Source: Methylotenera sp. (GTDB lineage: Bacteria > Pseudomonadota > Gammaproteobacteria > Burkholderiales > Methylophilaceae). From it: 64,000 bases of DNA. Positions within the stretch are counted from its first letter, which is position 1; each line of letters starts with the position of its first letter. The stretch covers positions 62,001-126,000 of the forward strand of contig NZ_JAUXOY010000016.1 of NCBI RefSeq assembly GCF_030684185.1, in the 5' to 3' direction. Below, piece by piece: positions 47,352-55,932 of the stretch. The notes below the pieces were generated by a model. That model did no database searches. It saw only the letters and a list, made by a program, of their open reading frames with translations, and had not been told where the DNA came from. A program made the translations under genes and the position numbers.

Positions 47352-48011
47352 ATGAGTAGATTGTATGGAGAGCAACACCGTAAAATTCAGGATGAATTCG
47401 GCACTAGAGGCATGGCGGACCGAGTAGAAGACTTGGTGTGCAGAACCGAGTTTGATGATGGTGCAAAAGGCTTTATTTCAAGTGTGAACATGTTCTTTTT
47501 ATCATCTATCGACCATCAAGGACGCCCTACCACTTCATACAAAGGTGGCGACCCCGGCTTTGTCAAAGTGCTTGACAACACTACATTGATATTCCCAAGC
47601 TATGACGGCAATGGTATGTTTTTTTCTATGGGTAATATCAGTACTAATCCAAATGTTGGTTTATTATTCATTTCTTTTGAAACACCTAATCGCTTGCGAG
47701 TGCAAGGGTCAGCAACCATTTCAAAAGATACTGCATTAATGGCGCATTATAAAGAGGCTGATTTTGTAGTCACGGTAACACTTTCTGAATTCTGGCAAAA
47801 CTGTCCACGTTACATTCCAAAAATGGAAAAAGTACGTGATTCGCGCTATGTGCCACGCGAGCATTGCGAAACACCTTTGGCCGGCTGGAAACAAGTAGAT
47901 TTGGTACAAGATATTCTGCTAGAAGCCGATGCTAAAAAAGCGAAAGAAGTGGGCATTATTCCAATCGAAGAATGGGTTGGCAAGATTATATCCGGCGATG
48001 AAAACGCTTAA
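47352..48011 (+). CDS. Pyridoxamine 5'-phosphate oxidase-like FMN-binding protein within the fhc cluster
   Basis: 219-aa protein of the FMN-binding split-barrel (PNPOx-like) superfamily. The core runs from about residue 40 to 140: FISSVNMFFLSSIDHQGRPTTSY, GDPGFVKVLDNTTLIFPSYDGNGMFFSMGNIS, NPNVGLLFISFETPNRLRVQGSA. The order of strands and the N-V-G-L-L-F-I motif are typical. The reaction is unknown; family members use FMN or F420 to reduce small molecules, or only bind flavin. It lies 34 bases after fhcA and 28 before fhcD, so it should be made with the Fhc complex. Confidence 0.85.
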   Translation: MSRLYGEQHRKIQDEFGTRGMADRVEDLVCRTEFDDGAKGFISSVNMFFLSSIDHQGRPTTSYKGGDPGFVKVLDNTTLIFPSYDGNGMFFSMGNISTNPNVGLLFISFETPNRLRVQGSATISKDTALMAHYKEADFVVTVTLSEFWQNCPRYIPKMEKVRDSRYVPREHCETPLAGWKQVDLVQDILLEADAKKAKEVGIIPIEEWVGKIISGDENA

Positions 48012-48039
48012 TCATTTAAAAAGTCCCTGCTAAAAACCA

Positions 48040-48963
48040 ATGATAATTAACGGCGTACAAATTGATGACACCTTTGCTGAAGCGTTTAACATGCGCGGCA
48101 CGCGGGTTATCATCACTGCTCAAAATCTGAAATGGGCTTATCACGCCGCGAACGCCATGACGGGGTTTGCGACTTCAGTGATTGGGTGCGGCGTAGAAGC
48201 AGGTATTGAACGCGAATTATCCGAACATGAAACGCCAGATGGCAGACCTGGCGTCAGTATTTTAATGTTCGCAATGGGTAGCAAAGTACTCATGCAGCAA
48301 TTAGAAACACGCATGGGGCAATGCATACTCACCTGCCCCACTGCAGCCGCCTTTGCTGGCATTGCGAGCGAAGATAAGATTAACTTAGGCAAAAATTTAC
48401 GTTTCTTTGGTGACGGTTATCAAACCTCTAAACTATTTCGTGATGCGAATGGAATAGCCAAACGCTACTGGCGCGTGCCAGTCATGGATGGCGAATTTTT
48501 ATGCGAAGAAACCACAGGCATGGTGCGCGCTATAGGCGGCGGTAATTTCTTGATTCTCGCAACATCACAACCAGCTGCACTTGCTGCCGCTGAAGCCGCC
48601 ATTGTAGCCATGAAAAAAATTCCTAACGTCATCATGCCTTTCCCCGGCGGCGTAGTGCGGTCTGGCTCAAAAGTAGGTAGTAAATATAAAACCATGTTTG
48701 CATCAACCAATGATGCATTTTGCCCGACTTTAAAAGGTACAACTAATACCGAGCTTTCACCTGAAATTGAAAGCGTAATGGAAATTGTGATTGATGGGAT
48801 TGGGTTTGAAGATATAGCAGAATCAATGCGTGTTGGCATACAAGCTATTTGTGATTTAGGTAAGTCTAGCGGTGTTAAACGTATATCAGCAGGTAACTAT
48901 GGCGGTAAACTAGGGCCGCATCATTTTAAACTGCATGAGATTATGGGTAATCCTACATTATGA
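48040..48963 (+). CDS. fhcD: Formylmethanofuran:H4MPT formyltransferase (Fhc subunit D)
   Basis: Moves the formyl group from formyl-H4MPT to the complex-bound cofactor. 307 aa, as in archaeal Ftr. N-terminus IINGVQIDDTFAEAFNMRGTRVIITA and the ISMLFxxxx-like VSILMFAMGSKVLMQQL block; KRYWRVPVMDGEFLCEE and C-terminal ISAGNYGGKLGPHHFKLHEI are strong Ftr signatures. It ends 13 bases before the fhcC start. Confidence 0.95.
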   Translation: MIINGVQIDDTFAEAFNMRGTRVIITAQNLKWAYHAANAMTGFATSVIGCGVEAGIERELSEHETPDGRPGVSILMFAMGSKVLMQQLETRMGQCILTCPTAAAFAGIASEDKINLGKNLRFFGDGYQTSKLFRDANGIAKRYWRVPVMDGEFLCEETTGMVRAIGGGNFLILATSQPAALAAAEAAIVAMKKIPNVIMPFPGGVVRSGSKVGSKYKTMFASTNDAFCPTLKGTTNTELSPEIESVMEIVIDGIGFEDIAESMRVGIQAICDLGKSSGVKRISAGNYGGKLGPHHFKLHEIMGNPTL

Positions 48964-48976
48964 GAAAACCTGCATC

Positions 48977-49792
48977 ATGACCGCGCTCACCTTCACATTA
49001 AATAAGCAACTACTATTTAACATCAATTGCTCGGCAGTTAACCCTAGCAATTTAGCTAAAAAATCAATGTCTGAAATCGCTAGCATACTGATTAACCATG
49101 GTAAAAATCAGTTACGGGTAGATGAGATATTTGAAATCACTGGCAAAGATACACAAAACATACTCTTCAAAAACACAAATAACAAGCTCGATTATCTGGG
49201 TGCAAATATGACTTCTGGATGCGTCACTGTAGAAGGTGATGCGGGTGCATATTTAGGATTTGGTTTAAAAAACGGCAAAATCCATTGCAAAGGTAACACT
49301 CAAGCGTTTGCAGCCTGCAACATGATTAGCGGCTTAATTCAAATTGATGGTAATACAGGTGACTTTTTAGGGGGCGCCTCATCTGGCCTTCGCAAAGGCA
49401 TGCGCGGCGGTACGGTGATTGTAAAAGGCAATGCGGGCGACCGCACGGGCGACCAAATGCGCCGCGGCTTGATTTTAATCGAAGGCGATGCGGGTGACTA
49501 TTGCGCTAGCCGCATGATTGCAGGCACTATAGGTGTGTTGGGCGAAGTAGGTGACTACGCTTGCTTTAACATGAAACGCGGCACATTATTACTCACCAGG
49601 TTACCAACACTGCATGCCACTATTCAAGACTGCGGTTCGCATACCTTGCCGTTTCTAAACTTGATGTTTAAATCTTTTGCGCCGTTCAATACAAAATTCT
49701 CAAACATCGAAAACCCAAGAGTACAGCGATTTGTGGGTGATGCCGCATGTAACGGTAACGGCGAAGTTTTACTGCTTTTGCAAGGACAATAA
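48977..49792 (+). CDS. fhcC: Formyltransferase/hydrolase complex subunit C (FmdC-like)
   Basis: Structural subunit C of Fhc, a right-handed beta-helix of Gly-rich turns. The ATG at 48977 gives 271 aa; the frame is open 42 bases further upstream inside fhcD, but has no signal there. Repeats such as GCVTVEGDAGAYLG, GLIQIDGNTGDFLGG, GTVIVKGNAGDRTG and GLILIEGDAGDYC are spaced about 19-20 residues apart, also seen in the glutamate synthase C-terminal domain. The C-terminal part is specific to FmdC/FhcC. Last gene of the cluster. Confidence 0.93.
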   Translation: MTALTFTLNKQLLFNINCSAVNPSNLAKKSMSEIASILINHGKNQLRVDEIFEITGKDTQNILFKNTNNKLDYLGANMTSGCVTVEGDAGAYLGFGLKNGKIHCKGNTQAFAACNMISGLIQIDGNTGDFLGGASSGLRKGMRGGTVIVKGNAGDRTGDQMRRGLILIEGDAGDYCASRMIAGTIGVLGEVGDYACFNMKRGTLLLTRLPTLHATIQDCGSHTLPFLNLMFKSFAPFNTKFSNIENPRVQRFVGDAACNGNGEVLLLLQGQ

Positions 49793-49852
49793 TTCACATT
49801 TAAGCAATCCGCCAGCAAGTGATAAAATAGCTTTTTATTACAGTTTACCGAT

Positions 49853-50785
49853 ATGTCTAAGTATTTAACCGCCGCGCTTTATAAATTTGTCAGCCTGCCT
49901 GACTATAAATCCTTGCAAGATCCAATTCTAGTTGCATGTGTTAGCAATCACATTAAAGGTACACTTTTACTTGCCGAAGAAGGCATTAATGGCACCATCG
50001 CCGGGTTTCCTGAAGACATACACCGCTTTCTGCATTTTTTGCGCACCAATCCTTTGTTTGAAAACCGCTTTGCCGATTTAGAGCACAAAGAGTCTTTTGC
50101 CTCTGAACATCCGTTTTACCGGATGAAAGTTAAGCTCAAAAAAGAGATTGTTACGCTGGGTGTTGCTGGCGTAAGTCCAACCAAAAAAGTTGGGACTTAT
50201 ATAAAACCCGAAGATTGGAATGCGCTGATTTCTGATCCAGATGTAGTTTTAATCGATACTCGAAATGATTATGAAGTAGATATCGGCACCTTCAAAGGCG
50301 CCATCGACCCAAAAACCACTACATTTCGTGAGTTTCCAGAATACGTAGCCAGGCATTTTGATAAGACAAAACATAAAAAAGTCGCCATGTTTTGCACTGG
50401 CGGTATACGCTGTGAAAAAGCCTCTTCTTACATGATGGATAAAGGCTTTGAAGAGGTTTATCACCTTCAAGGTGGTATTTTAAAATACCTTGAAACCGTG
50501 CCTGAAGCAGAAAGTATGTGGCAAGGCGAGTGCTTTGTATTTGACCAGCGCGTGGCTGTTAAACATAATTTAGAAGTCGGCGAATTTGACCAGTGCTATG
50601 CCTGCCGCCACCCGCTTTCGCCCGCTGAAATGCAAAGCCCGCAATATAACGCTGGCATTTCTTGCCCATACTGCTATGACAAAATTTCTGAAGAAAAACG
50701 TGCCCGCCTGACTGAAAGGCAAAAACAAGTGATTTTAGCTAAGCAGCGTGGTGAAGTGCATATTGGTGAAAAGCAGAAAAAATAA
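49853..50785 (+). CDS. trhO: tRNA uridine(34) hydroxylase (rhodanese family)
   Basis: Makes 5-hydroxyuridine at tRNA wobble position 34 (formerly YceA). 310 aa: N-terminal UPF0176 domain ([14 protein letters not shown]), a rhodanese domain at about 125-215 with the active-site loop [16 protein letters not shown] (catalytic Cys), and a C-terminal zinc-like cysteine cluster (CYACRHPL, then CPYCYD). Follows fhcC by 60 bases. Confidence 0.93.
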   Translation: MSKYLTAALYKFVSLPDYKSLQDPILVACVSNHIKGTLLLAEEGINGTIAGFPEDIHRFLHFLRTNPLFENRFADLEHKESFASEHPFYRMKVKLKKEIVTLGVAGVSPTKKVGTYIKPEDWNALISDPDVVLIDTRNDYEVDIGTFKGAIDPKTTTFREFPEYVARHFDKTKHKKVAMFCTGGIRCEKASSYMMDKGFEEVYHLQGGILKYLETVPEAESMWQGECFVFDQRVAVKHNLEVGEFDQCYACRHPLSPAEMQSPQYNAGISCPYCYDKISEEKRARLTERQKQVILAKQRGEVHIGEKQKK

Positions 50786-50793
50786 ATAAATCA

Positions 50794-51447
50794 ATGAATC
50801 TATCTCGTGAAAAAGAAGCCGTCAGCGCTTACTTAAAGCTTTTGCAATCTAAAGGTGCTACAAGTAACGTACTGTATAAACGCTCGCTATTTTTAGATCA
50901 ATTAAGCATAATTCTTGCTGATAAAGCTTTAGATACCCATGAATACAGTCGGGCTGTAGATGCTATTATGGAATCAATTCCAGCAGACGATTGGCACGTA
51001 AACCTAAATACTGCACGTGAGTTTTATCCATTTTGGATGAAAGATATCAAAGCGATTGCCGCTTTTAGCTTAAATTATGGTTTTGATGTCGAGGCAATTC
51101 AATGGAAACCTCTGGCGACTTCATTAAAATCATTAACGGATAGTCTGGAACATGAAAAATTTGACACCTCTGAAAACTGGCCATTAAAAGCCTATTCACA
51201 GGTCATGCGTTTTGAAGGCGCAGACCAGTCTTATGTAGATACGCGTATTAAATTAGCGAAAATTATATTGCTCCGCCTTCGCGATGCCCCCATAAAAAAT
51301 CATAAATCTTACCGCACCGCCGCCGACCTTACCTTGCCCCTGTTTAAAATTCATGAAGCTAAAAAGCTATTTTTGTCAGTTGTACGTGAGTTTTATAATT
51401 TTTGGACTGGAAACCCGAATGCAGCAAGCATGCTTTTAAAAGAGTAG
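50794..51447 (+). CDS. Uncharacterised 217-aa helical protein with an internal repeat
   Basis: Not recognised. The protein is soluble and mainly alpha-helical, without signal peptide or cofactor motif. Two similar segments are seen: AREFYPFWMKDIKAIAA (about residue 69) and VREFYNFWTGNPNAAS (about 198), suggesting an old duplication of a unit of about 100-130 residues. It follows trhO by 8 bases and may be co-transcribed. Confidence 0.75.
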   Translation: MNLSREKEAVSAYLKLLQSKGATSNVLYKRSLFLDQLSIILADKALDTHEYSRAVDAIMESIPADDWHVNLNTAREFYPFWMKDIKAIAAFSLNYGFDVEAIQWKPLATSLKSLTDSLEHEKFDTSENWPLKAYSQVMRFEGADQSYVDTRIKLAKIILLRLRDAPIKNHKSYRTAADLTLPLFKIHEAKKLFLSVVREFYNFWTGNPNAASMLLKE

Positions 51448-51540
51448 TAAAACATACCAGCAGAAACTCTTCTGGAATCTCTCGCCTGCAGCCTTTGAAA
51501 AGCTAAAAAGTTAATCGCTTACTTAGTTATTCAGGAACAG

Positions 51541-52785
51541 TTACTTACGTGCAAGTAAGAAAAATGTTTCCACGATACCTTTACCCTTCACATCTACGCT
51601 AAATTTTTCAGAAAAAAGGTAGGTATTTTTGATTAACTGCCGGGTTTCCTTTGTCACCTGGATAGCATTCGGCTTGCTGGTACTTTCCATGCGGCTCGCC
51701 AAATTAACGGTATCTCCCCACAAGTCATAGCTAAACTTAGCGCTACCTATCACGCCAGCAACCACTGGTCCGGTATGAATGCCAATACGCATATTTAAAT
51801 CCAAGCCAGTTTTAATCGCAACTTCTTGTAAAGCAACTTTCATATCAAAAGCCATTTCAGCAATTCTGTGTGCATGATCATTACACGCTACGGGTGCTCC
51901 AGAAACCACCATATAGGCATCGCCTATAGTCTTAATCTTCTCTACCTGATATTTTTCTGCCAGCTGGTCAAACCTCAAAAATACCTGAGATAGCAAATCG
52001 ATTAATTGCAAAGGCGGCATTTTTTCTGACATTTGTGTGAAATTGATTAAATCGGCGAACATGACGGTTACCGAATCATAGTGATCAGCAATGCGCATAT
52101 CATTGGCTTTAAGCCGTTCAGCTATCGCTGCTGGCAAAATGTTCAGCAATAATTTTTCAGAGCGCGCCTGCTCTAATTCTAACGATATCATCACACGTTC
52201 TTTTTGCGCCTGAAAGTAACGTAACACCCCATACAAAATTGAGGCCGTGCCAGTAATATTCATCAAGAAAAAGGCATCTTTGACATTGCCAGGAATAGGC
52301 ATGGCGTTACCAGCAAAATAATGATTGAGCTTCCATGAAATAAAAGCCAAACCAACAAACAACAAAAACCACGGCGTTGATTGGCGAGTACCCAAAATCA
52401 TTAACGCGCCTACAGGCGACAATATGGCCCAGATTGCAACGCCACTTGAAGCTGCAAAGCCGCCGATGGCCCATTGCATGACGAATGGCATCACCAGCAA
52501 CATGACTAGCTGAGTGAAGGTGAAATATTCGAAGCGTTTAAAGCGATAAAATAAAAATAAGCTGACATAAGAAATAATAAGGTACACATAGGGCACTGCC
52601 GCAATCACTGCGTAACCTTCACCCAGGCTAGATAACGTGAATATCCAGAAAATACAAACGAGGCTTTCTGCGATCACCAGCAAAGACATAATCGACCGGC
52701 CTAACGATTCAGGCGTAGGATTAGAGAACTTGCGCCAAAATTCACGCGTCAATACAGAGGAAGCCGGGACTGAAATTTCTGACAT
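51541..52785 (-). CDS. Membrane class III adenylate cyclase
   Basis: 414 aa: six or so N-terminal membrane helices (about residues 30-195), a coiled linker, then a class III catalytic domain (about 225-410). Metal-binding Asp residues are in VTVMFADLINFTQMSE and IKTIGDAYMVVSG; the Lys in EKIKTIGD and the Asp in YDLWGDTVNLASRME are the adenine-specifying positions, so ATP rather than GTP is the likely substrate. N and R in NLASR complete the active site. Close relatives carry the same pattern as Rhizobium-type membrane cyclases. Product cAMP is inferred. Convergent with the 217-aa gene. Confidence 0.9.
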   Translation of the reverse strand: MSEISVPASSVLTREFWRKFSNPTPESLGRSIMSLLVIAESLVCIFWIFTLSSLGEGYAVIAAVPYVYLIISYVSLFLFYRFKRFEYFTFTQLVMLLVMPFVMQWAIGGFAASSGVAIWAILSPVGALMILGTRQSTPWFLLFVGLAFISWKLNHYFAGNAMPIPGNVKDAFFLMNITGTASILYGVLRYFQAQKERVMISLELEQARSEKLLLNILPAAIAERLKANDMRIADHYDSVTVMFADLINFTQMSEKMPPLQLIDLLSQVFLRFDQLAEKYQVEKIKTIGDAYMVVSGAPVACNDHAHRIAEMAFDMKVALQEVAIKTGLDLNMRIGIHTGPVVAGVIGSAKFSYDLWGDTVNLASRMESTSKPNAIQVTKETRQLIKNTYLFSEKFSVDVKGKGIVETFFLLARK

Positions 52786-52986
52786 TTTTAAGTGGTATTT
52801 TATTTTGCTTTATTTATAGCTCAGCGATGTACTATAGCTCAAGATGAATGCTTTTTCTAGACCGCCGCAATAATAAGCATGGCGTTATGCTTGTTAATTG
52901 AACTAGTTAGGTACGAGCAATGACATACGTGTTTCATGCTTTATTTAAAAATCATTATTTATAAATCATTATAAGGAGTTTTTATT

Positions 52987-53598
52987 ATGGCCACAGCTTC
53001 TCAAACACTGAGAGATATTACTGGTATGGGCTACCACCCGGCCAGTTTGAAAGACTCGGCACTGATTTTAATCGATATACAAAATACTTATCGGCAAGGC
53101 CTGATGCAGCTTACAAACGTTGAACCAGCCATTATTGAAGCACAAAAACTACTCAAAATCGCGCGTGAACTAAAAATACCCGTCATTCATATTCAACACG
53201 ATGCTGGCGTGGGCACCCCTTATGACGTTTCTGCAGAAATCGGGGCGATTGCTCATGAAGTTGCACCAATTGCTGGCGAAAAAGTCATTATTAAAAATTA
53301 CCCCAATGCTTTTATTCAGACATCATTAGATGCTGATCTAAAAGCACTTGGTATTCAAAATATCGTTCTGGCTGGGTTTATGACCCATATGTGCGTTAAT
53401 TCAACCGCACACGGTGCATTTAATTTAGGTTATGCCGCCACTATCATTGCCAGCGCGACTGCTACCAGACCACTGATGAGTACAAATGGCAGAGTTTTAA
53501 GTGCTGAAGAAGTGCATCTGGGTGCGCTAGCTTCTACCCGAGATTTATACGCAGTTGTGCTAGATGACATTGACGCGCTATTAAATCAACCTAAATAG
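52987..53598 (+). CDS. Cysteine hydrolase, isochorismatase superfamily
   Basis: 203 aa. Catalytic Asp in SALILIDIQNTYRQ, Lys probably in VIIKNYPNAFIQTSLD, and nucleophile Cys in LAGFMTHMCVNSTAHGAFN, the standard isochorismatase triad. N-terminal residues MATASQTLRDITGMGYHP are an addition to the core. Substrates of this family range from isochorismate to nicotinamide and ureas; none can be chosen here. AAGGAG lies just upstream of the ATG. Confidence 0.88.
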   Translation: MATASQTLRDITGMGYHPASLKDSALILIDIQNTYRQGLMQLTNVEPAIIEAQKLLKIARELKIPVIHIQHDAGVGTPYDVSAEIGAIAHEVAPIAGEKVIIKNYPNAFIQTSLDADLKALGIQNIVLAGFMTHMCVNSTAHGAFNLGYAATIIASATATRPLMSTNGRVLSAEEVHLGALASTRDLYAVVLDDIDALLNQPK

Positions 53599-53612
53599 GT
53601 AAAGACCTAGTG

Positions 53613-53640
53613 AGCTAAGACAAGTCAGCTAAGACAAGCC
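53613..53640. repeat. Tandem 14-bp repeat, two copies
   Basis: AGCTAAGACAAGTC (53613-53626) and AGCTAAGACAAGCC (53627-53640) follow the stop of the isochorismatase-like gene; a third, degraded copy may start at 53641. No role is evident. Confidence 0.85.
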
Positions 53641-53763
53641 AGAGAAGAGTAAGTCAGCTAATTTATATTAAATATAAGATATATAAAAAATATCACTGAT
53701 GACCTAATTTTTGCTTGATTTGCTAGCCTCTAAGGTTTATTGTTGAGTTCGGGCTTATCTTCT

Positions 53764-53788
53764 AAACCCCTTTGTTTATAAGGGGTTT
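53764..53788. promoter_or_regulatory. Perfect 9-bp hairpin in the leader of the aldehyde dehydrogenase gene
   Basis: AAACCCCTT (53764-53772) and AAGGGGTTT (53780-53788) pair exactly across a 7-nt loop, 105 bases before the aldehyde dehydrogenase start. No T-run follows, so it is either the terminator of the upstream gene without a clear T-tract or a regulatory site. The rest of 53641-53892 is AT-rich with no gene. Confidence 0.55.
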
Positions 53789-53892
53789 GCAAGTATAAGC
53801 TGGCTTTTAAACATAATAAAAACAGCAACGAAGTAATGCGGTTTTACAGATAGAAATACTATATTAACTACAGCAAAACTAGAGGAGTCAGC

Positions 53893-55413
53893 ATGAGTTT
53901 AGATCTACTAAAAGGCCTTGGCGTTAAAATACCTTACAAAGCCAAATATGATAATTTTATTGGCGGCAAATGGGTAGCCCCAGTCAAAGGTGAATACTTC
54001 GATGTTATTTCGCCGATTACAGGTAAGCCTTACACACAAGCGGCACGCTCAAGTGCAGAAGATGTTGAACTCGCATTAGATGCGGCTCACGCCGCAGCTG
54101 ACAAATGGGGTCGTACAGCACCAGGTGAGCGTGCTAACTTGATGCTTAAAATTGCTGATCGTATGGAGGCTAATCTTGAGCTTTTAGCAACGGCAGAAAC
54201 AATCGATAACGGCAAACCAATTCGCGAAACAATGAATGCCGACATTCCGTTAGCGATTGACCATTTCCGCTATTTTGCTGGCTGTATGCGCGCTCAAGAA
54301 GGCAGCTTGAGCGAAATCGACGAGAATATGGTGGCTTACCATTTCCATGAGCCTATTGGCGTTGTTGGGCAAATTATTCCTTGGAATTTCCCTATCCTGA
54401 TGGCCGCTTGGAAACTTGCTCCAGCAGTAGTTGCCGGTAACTGTGTGGTAATGAAACCTGCAGAATTTACGCCTGTTAGCTTATTGATTCTCATGGAAAT
54501 TATCGCCGATATCTTACCTCCAGGTGTCATTAACGTAGTTAACGGCTATGGTCGTGAAGTAGGTGCTCCACTTGCTAACAGTCGTCGTATCGGCAAAATC
54601 GCATTTACCGGCTCCACTGTCACTGGCCGCGTCATTGCCCAGGCAGCTGCATCTAATTTAATTCCAGCCACGCTGGAATTAGGTGGTAAATCACCAAACG
54701 TGTTTTTTGAAGACATTGCTGATGCTGACGATGACTTCTTTGATAAAGCAGTTGAAGGTTTAGTATTGTTTGCCTTTAACCAAGGTGAGGTATGCACCAG
54801 CCCATCACGTGCGCTTATTCAGGAATCTATCTACGATAAGTTTATGGAACGCGTTTTACCGCGTGTTGCCGCAATTAAACAGGGCAACCCGCTAGACCCT
54901 AATACTATGATTGGTGCACAAGCCTCTCAGGATCAATTAAACAAGATTATGTCTTACATGGATATAGGCAGACAAGAAGGTGCGAAAGTGTTGATTGGTG
55001 GCGAGCGCAATGTGCTTGATGGCGCGTTTGCTGAAGGTTACTACATTCAGCCAACATTGCTTAAAGGCCATAACAAGATGCGCGTATTCCAAGAAGAGAT
55101 TTTTGGCCCAGTGCTAGCTGTTACAACATTTAAAGACGAGGCTGAAGCCCTTGCAATCGCCAACGATACTGTGTTTGGTCTGGGTTCTGGCGTTTGGACT
55201 CGTGATGGCAGTCGTGCTTACCGCATGGGTCGCGGTATCAAAGCAGGCCGCGTATGGACTAACTGTTACCACGCCTACCCTGCGCATGCAGCATTCGGTG
55301 GCTACAAAGAGTCTGGTATCGGTCGTGAAACACACAAAATGATGTTAGACCATTACCAACAAACCAAGAACTTATTAGTAAGTTATAGTCCTAAAAAGCT
55401 AGGCTTCTTCTAA
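53893..55413 (+). CDS. NAD-dependent aldehyde dehydrogenase (AcoD/ExaC-like)
   Basis: Oxidises an aldehyde, probably a short aliphatic one such as acetaldehyde, to the acid. 506 aa. Motifs: [20 protein letters not shown] (about 152-171), [10 protein letters not shown] (Rossmann Gly), [13 protein letters not shown] (catalytic Glu, about 262) and [13 protein letters not shown] (catalytic Cys, about 301). The C-terminal [12 protein letters not shown] is typical of the AcoD/ExaC group. It is followed by a terminator and then the DUF779 gene, its usual companion. Confidence 0.92.
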   Translation: MSLDLLKGLGVKIPYKAKYDNFIGGKWVAPVKGEYFDVISPITGKPYTQAARSSAEDVELALDAAHAAADKWGRTAPGERANLMLKIADRMEANLELLATAETIDNGKPIRETMNADIPLAIDHFRYFAGCMRAQEGSLSEIDENMVAYHFHEPIGVVGQIIPWNFPILMAAWKLAPAVVAGNCVVMKPAEFTPVSLLILMEIIADILPPGVINVVNGYGREVGAPLANSRRIGKIAFTGSTVTGRVIAQAAASNLIPATLELGGKSPNVFFEDIADADDDFFDKAVEGLVLFAFNQGEVCTSPSRALIQESIYDKFMERVLPRVAAIKQGNPLDPNTMIGAQASQDQLNKIMSYMDIGRQEGAKVLIGGERNVLDGAFAEGYYIQPTLLKGHNKMRVFQEEIFGPVLAVTTFKDEAEALAIANDTVFGLGSGVWTRDGSRAYRMGRGIKAGRVWTNCYHAYPAHAAFGGYKESGIGRETHKMMLDHYQQTKNLLVSYSPKKLGFF

Positions 55414-55458
55414 ATATTGAAATATTAAATTAGCAGCGTAATATTTAGAAGCGTAATA

Positions 55459-55493
55459 TTAAGAGGCGGTTTTCACCGCCTCTTAATTTTTAG
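55459..55493 (+). terminator. Rho-independent terminator after the aldehyde dehydrogenase gene
   Basis: TTAAGAGGCGGT and ACCGCCTCTTAA form a perfect 12-bp stem around loop TTTC, followed by a TTTT run. The GC-rich core and T-tract make it the clearest terminator in the window. It separates the aldehyde dehydrogenase gene from the DUF779 gene, so read-through between them should be partial. The preceding bases hold two near copies of AGCGTAATATT. Confidence 0.9.
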
Positions 55494-55527
55494 CACTTTA
55501 ATACCTTTGGAACGGGAGATTTAAGTA

Positions 55528-55905
55528 ATGGCTGAACGTGTATCTGCAACCCCTGCCGCTATTGAGTTAATTCACAAACTTACCGCCCAACATGGTCCGA
55601 TTCTATTTTTACAATCCGGCGGATGCTGTGAGGGAAGCGTTCCCTTATGTATGCCTGCCAATGAATTCAAACCTGGCGCTTCAGATGTAATCGTAGGTGA
55701 AATTGAAGGCGCGGTATTCTACATGGGACACAATCATTTTCAATTCTCAGAAAATACACACACCATATTAGATGCTATGCCAGGATCCAGCGGTTCATTT
55801 TCATTAGATTGTGGCACTGGCATGGCTTTTATTACGCGAGGACGCTTGTTTACCGACGACGAATTAAAAAGCCTTCCTCCAGTGATTACCTACGGTCTCA
55901 ACTAA
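55528..55905 (+). CDS. DUF779 protein, partner of aldehyde dehydrogenase
   Basis: 125-aa protein of the DUF779 family, often next to AcoD/ExaC-type aldehyde dehydrogenases. Conserved features: FLQSGGCCEGSVPLCMP (double Cys, about residues 30-45), VIVGEIEGAVFYMGHNHFQ and the late LDCGTGMAFITRGR. Molecular role is not known; the Cys and His residues suggest metal or cofactor binding. A good ribosome-binding site, GGGAG, is present. Confidence 0.88.
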   Translation: MAERVSATPAAIELIHKLTAQHGPILFLQSGGCCEGSVPLCMPANEFKPGASDVIVGEIEGAVFYMGHNHFQFSENTHTILDAMPGSSGSFSLDCGTGMAFITRGRLFTDDELKSLPPVITYGLN

Positions 55906-55932
55906 AAAAATTATGATTTAAATAATACCAAT

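Noticed and set aside
48935-48976. Upstream extension of the fhcC frame into fhcD
   Set aside because: No start signal; family proteins begin near the ATG at 48977.
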